From: Candidatus Methylomirabilota bacterium
GTDB taxonomy: Bacteria; Methylomirabilota; Methylomirabilia; Methylomirabilales; JACQHM01
Assembly (NCBI GenBank): GCA_016199025.1
Contig: JACQHM010000020.1
Span: forward strand, 1 to 8,004
Direction: 5' to 3'
Length of the DNA stretch: 8,004 nt
The notes beneath the pieces were generated by a model that did no database searches, was not told the origin of the DNA, and worked only from the letters and a program-made list of their open reading frames with translations. The number at the start of each line of letters is the position of its first letter. Positions within the stretch are counted from its first letter, which is position 1. The position numbers and the translations under genes were made by a program. Shown one piece after another: positions 5,831 through 8,004 of this stretch.

Positions 5831-7608
5831 ACCCCTATCCTCCTCCAGGCCACCGAAACAGTGAAGATCCCGTACTCATCGGTCTCCATGTGGATCTTCT
5901 CGAACCCTGTCGCACGGACGAGTTCATCCATCTCTGCCTGGGTGCGGCGTCTCATCACCCAGGGCCGTCCGTCCCGATTGATCAGCACCCTCGCGATCAT
6001 CTCCACCTGTGGATGCCAGGGCTGGTTGGTATAGATCAGATACCCGCCATCTTTGAGGGCCTCGCCGAGACCCCGCAGGGAGTTCAAGACCATCTCGTTA
6101 TCGGGAAACAGCTCATACAAGCCGGACACGATGGCGATGTGAGGTCGAGGCGAAATCGAGGCCAGGGACTTCGGGTCAAAGGCGTCACCCTGGACGTACG
6201 TTACATTGGAGACGTTCATTGCTCGGGCAAGCTTCCTTCCCGCCTCCAAAACTTTGGGGTCGCGGTCGCGCAGCAGGGCCGATGTCTCGACATGAGGTAT
6301 CTTCTTGAACGTCTCCAACAGATAGCGACCAGGACCCGAAGCAATGTCCACCAGCCTGACGGGCTTCTCTGTGGCGTAGACTTTTTCAAGGGTGGCCTGC
6401 AGGACCTTCTCGAGGTTGACTTTTCTTTGCCGGACCCCCTTCCAGCCAATGCTGTTCAGATACAGCCGATCCAGCAGCCTCCCCAGCGGGGTGATGCCCT
6501 GCGCTTTGTTCTCGTAGATGTAATCGAGGGACTCCCCGGAATCAAAGCCGGTACGCCACCCGATCCGAATCCCCTGGCTCAACATCCCGACCGTCTTCAT
6601 CATGACTTTGAGCCACGCGAAGGACAGTCGGCGCAGGGATAGAATGGGGAGCGGCTTTGACAGTCGCTCGTACTCGGCCTTGGTGTAGCCTTCCCTGTCG
6701 GCGTGGATCAATGACGGCTGAACAGGTGGGTGTTTGAAGATATTAAGCATGAATTCCCGCGCCTTCCCAATCGGTAGATGCCGGTCCATTTCGTGAAAGA
6801 TATCGTGGTAAAAACCCGGATAGACATGCATCTCCTTCCCGGGGGATGATAGCCCGTCGAAGAATCGCTTCTGGGCTGAGAGCTTCACGACCCAGTCGGA
6901 ACCGGCGGCGAGCAGGAGCGTCGGCACCTGAATCGCCCCGGCATCTGCCATGATACGGGTCGAGGTGTCATAGAGCCCAACCAGGATATTGACGGCAATG
7001 GCCCGCGTAATCAGCGTGTCGTTCTCATATTGCCTGGCTTGTTCCGGGTCGTGGGTGAGCATCCTGGCTTTCACATAACTCTGGATGAATGCCTTGGGTT
7101 TCATCACCTGCCAAAGTCTGAGGAGGGGGAGGGCAAAGGGGACGTAGAGTTTGATCCGGAATGCTGGACATCCCAGAACCATGGCCCTGATCGGCGGGGC
7201 ATAGTCGTGGACCCATGTGCTCACGATGACACTACCCACGCTGTGGGCCATCACCACCATGTTCTCCATGGGGATGTCGTACTGCTTCGAGATGAATCTC
7301 ATGAAGGTATCGACATCCTTCACCAGGCAGGCAAAGTTGTCGGCGTACCCTCGCTCGCCGGGTGAGCGGCCGTGGCCTCGGGCGTCCCACGCGAAGATGG
7401 AGACATCCTGTAGGGCCAACTGGTCCACCACTTCCTGGAACCTTCCGGAATGCTCGTGTCCTCGGTGAAAGAGGATGAGAGCCTTGTTGCTTGGAGTCGG
7501 TGGCCACCAGGCACGGTAGAAAAGCTCCAGGCCATCCCAGGTGGTCATGGAGTGTTCTGACGGTTGCCATGTCACCGGAGAGGATTCGGACAGGGGGGAT
7601 TCAGCCAT
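5809..7608 (-). CDS. YnbC-like alpha/beta hydrolase fused to SAM-dependent methyltransferase
   Basis: A 599-residue bifunctional protein. Residues about 18-290 are a Hydrolase_4-type alpha/beta hydrolase with HRGHEHSGRF (48-57), DARGHGRS (75-82) and the nucleophile elbow AHSVG (S123). The probable acid D238 is in AAGSDWVV, and the base H268 is in PGFYHD. Residues about 400-590 are a Rossmann methyltransferase (Methyltransf_20 type) with the SAM loop VDIASGPGRY (420-429), RDRDPKVL (D450) and VQGDAFD (472-478). E. coli YnbC, of similar length, shares this layout, the HSVG elbow and the following WVHDYAP-type motif. YnbC's substrates are unknown; its neighbours in E. coli make CDP-alcohol phospholipids. 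ATG 7608 is chosen for GGAGGG seven bases upstream; a start at 7665 would overlap the previous gene by 65 bp. The 8 bp and 22 bp overlaps with two acyltransferases suggest lipid hydrolysis/remodelling plus methylation. Confidence 0.93.
   Translation of the reverse strand: MAESPLSESSPVTWQPSEHSMTTWDGLELFYRAWWPPTPSNKALILFHRGHEHSGRFQEVVDQLALQDVSIFAWDARGHGRSPGERGYADNFACLVKDVDTFMRFISKQYDIPMENMVVMAHSVGSVIVSTWVHDYAPPIRAMVLGCPAFRIKLYVPFALPLLRLWQVMKPKAFIQSYVKARMLTHDPEQARQYENDTLITRAIAVNILVGLYDTSTRIMADAGAIQVPTLLLAAGSDWVVKLSAQKRFFDGLSSPGKEMHVYPGFYHDIFHEMDRHLPIGKAREFMLNIFKHPPVQPSLIHADREGYTKAEYERLSKPLPILSLRRLSFAWLKVMMKTVGMLSQGIRIGWRTGFDSGESLDYIYENKAQGITPLGRLLDRLYLNSIGWKGVRQRKVNLEKVLQATLEKVYATEKPVRLVDIASGPGRYLLETFKKIPHVETSALLRDRDPKVLEAGRKLARAMNVSNVTYVQGDAFDPKSLASISPRPHIAIVSGLYELFPDNEMVLNSLRGLGEALKDGGYLIYTNQPWHPQVEMIARVLINRDGRPWVMRRRTQAEMDELVRATGFEKIHMETDEYGIFTVSVAWRRIGVCTAPSA
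5839..5846 (-). promoter_or_regulatory. Ribosome binding site for the GTG-started acyltransferase
   Basis: GGAGGAGG, eight bases before GTG 5830, lies inside the 3' end of the preceding gene. It supports the GTG start and the 22 bp overlap. Confidence 0.75.
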
Positions 7609-8004
7609 GATCACACCCTCCCCTCGTGGATGAGCGCGTTCCCGCGATGATCTCAGTTGGGTCAAGTTTCGTCCGGTTCAAGACCGCCAGTTCCAAGACG
7701 GCTTGGCGTAATTCCTGGCAAACTTGCAGGGCCGAGCGTTTTCCCGGCGGGAGGGTGGCATAGTTTCGCGGGGCCCCGATCATCAACTGGAGTCGGCCAG
7801 GACGGGGCAGCATCCTCCCCTTGGGCCAGGCCTCGAACGCGCCTGCCAGATGGCACGGGAGGACCGGCACATCCGTGCCCGCCAGCAGGAGCCCGATGCC
7901 CGGCTTAAACTCGCCGATTTCGCCGGTGATCGATCGCGTGCCCTCGGGGAACAGGATCAGGATGTTCCCCGGATTCGCCAGCAACTCCTTGCACAGGTTC
8001 AGGC
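7601..8004 (-). CDS. PlsC-type 1-acylglycerol-3-phosphate acyltransferase, N-terminus beyond window
   Basis: The last 133 codons of an acyltransferase entering from the window edge, open up to 8004. Seen are ILILFPEGTRS (block III, the glycerol-phosphate binding motif of PlsC), FKPGIGLLLAGTDVPVLPCHLAG (block IV) and a typical tail. The catalytic HX4D block would lie upstream and is not seen. The TGA stop at 7601-7603 overlaps the start of the hydrolase-methyltransferase by 8 bp, so the two are co-transcribed. Because the N-terminus is missing, a fused domain (for example an AMP ligase or MFS part) cannot be excluded. The pairing with a YnbC-like gene suggests it supplies acyl lipids to the same pathway. 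Confidence 0.88.
   Translation of the reverse strand, partial: LNLCKELLANPGNILILFPEGTRSITGEIGEFKPGIGLLLAGTDVPVLPCHLAGAFEAWPKGRMLPRPGRLQLMIGAPRNYATLPPGKRSALQVCQELRQAVLELAVLNRTKLDPTEIIAGTRSSTRGGCDHG
7616..7625 (-). promoter_or_regulatory. Ribosome binding site of the hydrolase-methyltransferase
   Basis: GAGGGGAGGG with a seven-base spacer to ATG 7608, within the end of the upstream acyltransferase gene. It decides between ATG 7608 and the in-frame GTG 7614 or more distant starts. Confidence 0.7.

Noticed and set aside
5042..6642. Plus-strand open frames opposite the acyltransferase and methyltransferase genes
   Set aside because: They mirror the codon pattern of the real genes and show no family motifs.
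7609..7665. A longer hydrolase-methyltransferase starting at 7665
   Set aside because: It would overlap the upstream acyltransferase by 65 bp, and the extra residues look unrelated to the fold; ATG 7608 has a strong ribosome binding site.

Overview
All six genes in this 8 kb, fairly GC-rich window lie on the minus strand, so transcription runs from high to low coordinates. The first and last genes run off the window. The gene families, GC content, GTG starts and dispersed repeats suggest an uncultured, anaerobic or microaerophilic bacterium of the Methylomirabilota (NC10), Desulfobacterota or similar sort. That is an impression from gene content and not a firm placement. No rRNA, tRNA, CRISPR array or transposase was seen.

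Lipid module (8004 to 4463). The 3' part of a PlsC-type acyltransferase overlaps by 8 bp a 599-residue fusion of a serine alpha/beta hydrolase and a SAM methyltransferase, of the E. coli YnbC type. The fusion overlaps by 22 bp a second, longer acyltransferase with C-terminal membrane helices. The overlaps and strong ribosome binding sites mark one operon. In E. coli, ynbC sits with a CDP-alcohol phosphatidyltransferase and a CDP-diglyceride synthase, so this looks like a variant phospholipid or neutral-lipid module whose first genes lie beyond position 8004.

Regulator (4336 to 3713). A TetR-family repressor has its own sigma70-like promoter in the 126 bp gap after the lipid operon. Its last codons are made from a palindromic repeat that also looks like a terminator hairpin followed by nine T.

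Dehydratase module (3705 to 1 and beyond). A TTGACA box is followed 4 bp later by a perfect 24-bp palindrome, probably a TetR operator. It leads into a gene for a 2-hydroxyacyl-CoA-dehydratase/DUF2229-like iron-sulfur protein. That gene overlaps by ATGA a second gene coding for two BadF/HgdC-type activase ATPase domains in tandem, followed by a CX2CX3C motif. In both activase domains the two cluster cysteines are exactly 39 residues apart, as in HgdC. The pair probably forms an ATP-driven low-potential electron donor and its reductase/dehydratase partner; the substrate is unknown.

Most notable points: the tandem activase that could form the normal dimer within one chain; two in-frame copies of the same repeat, in the activase loop and at the TetR C-terminus; the 24-bp operator-like palindrome; and a YnbC-type fusion gene flanked by two different acyltransferases.
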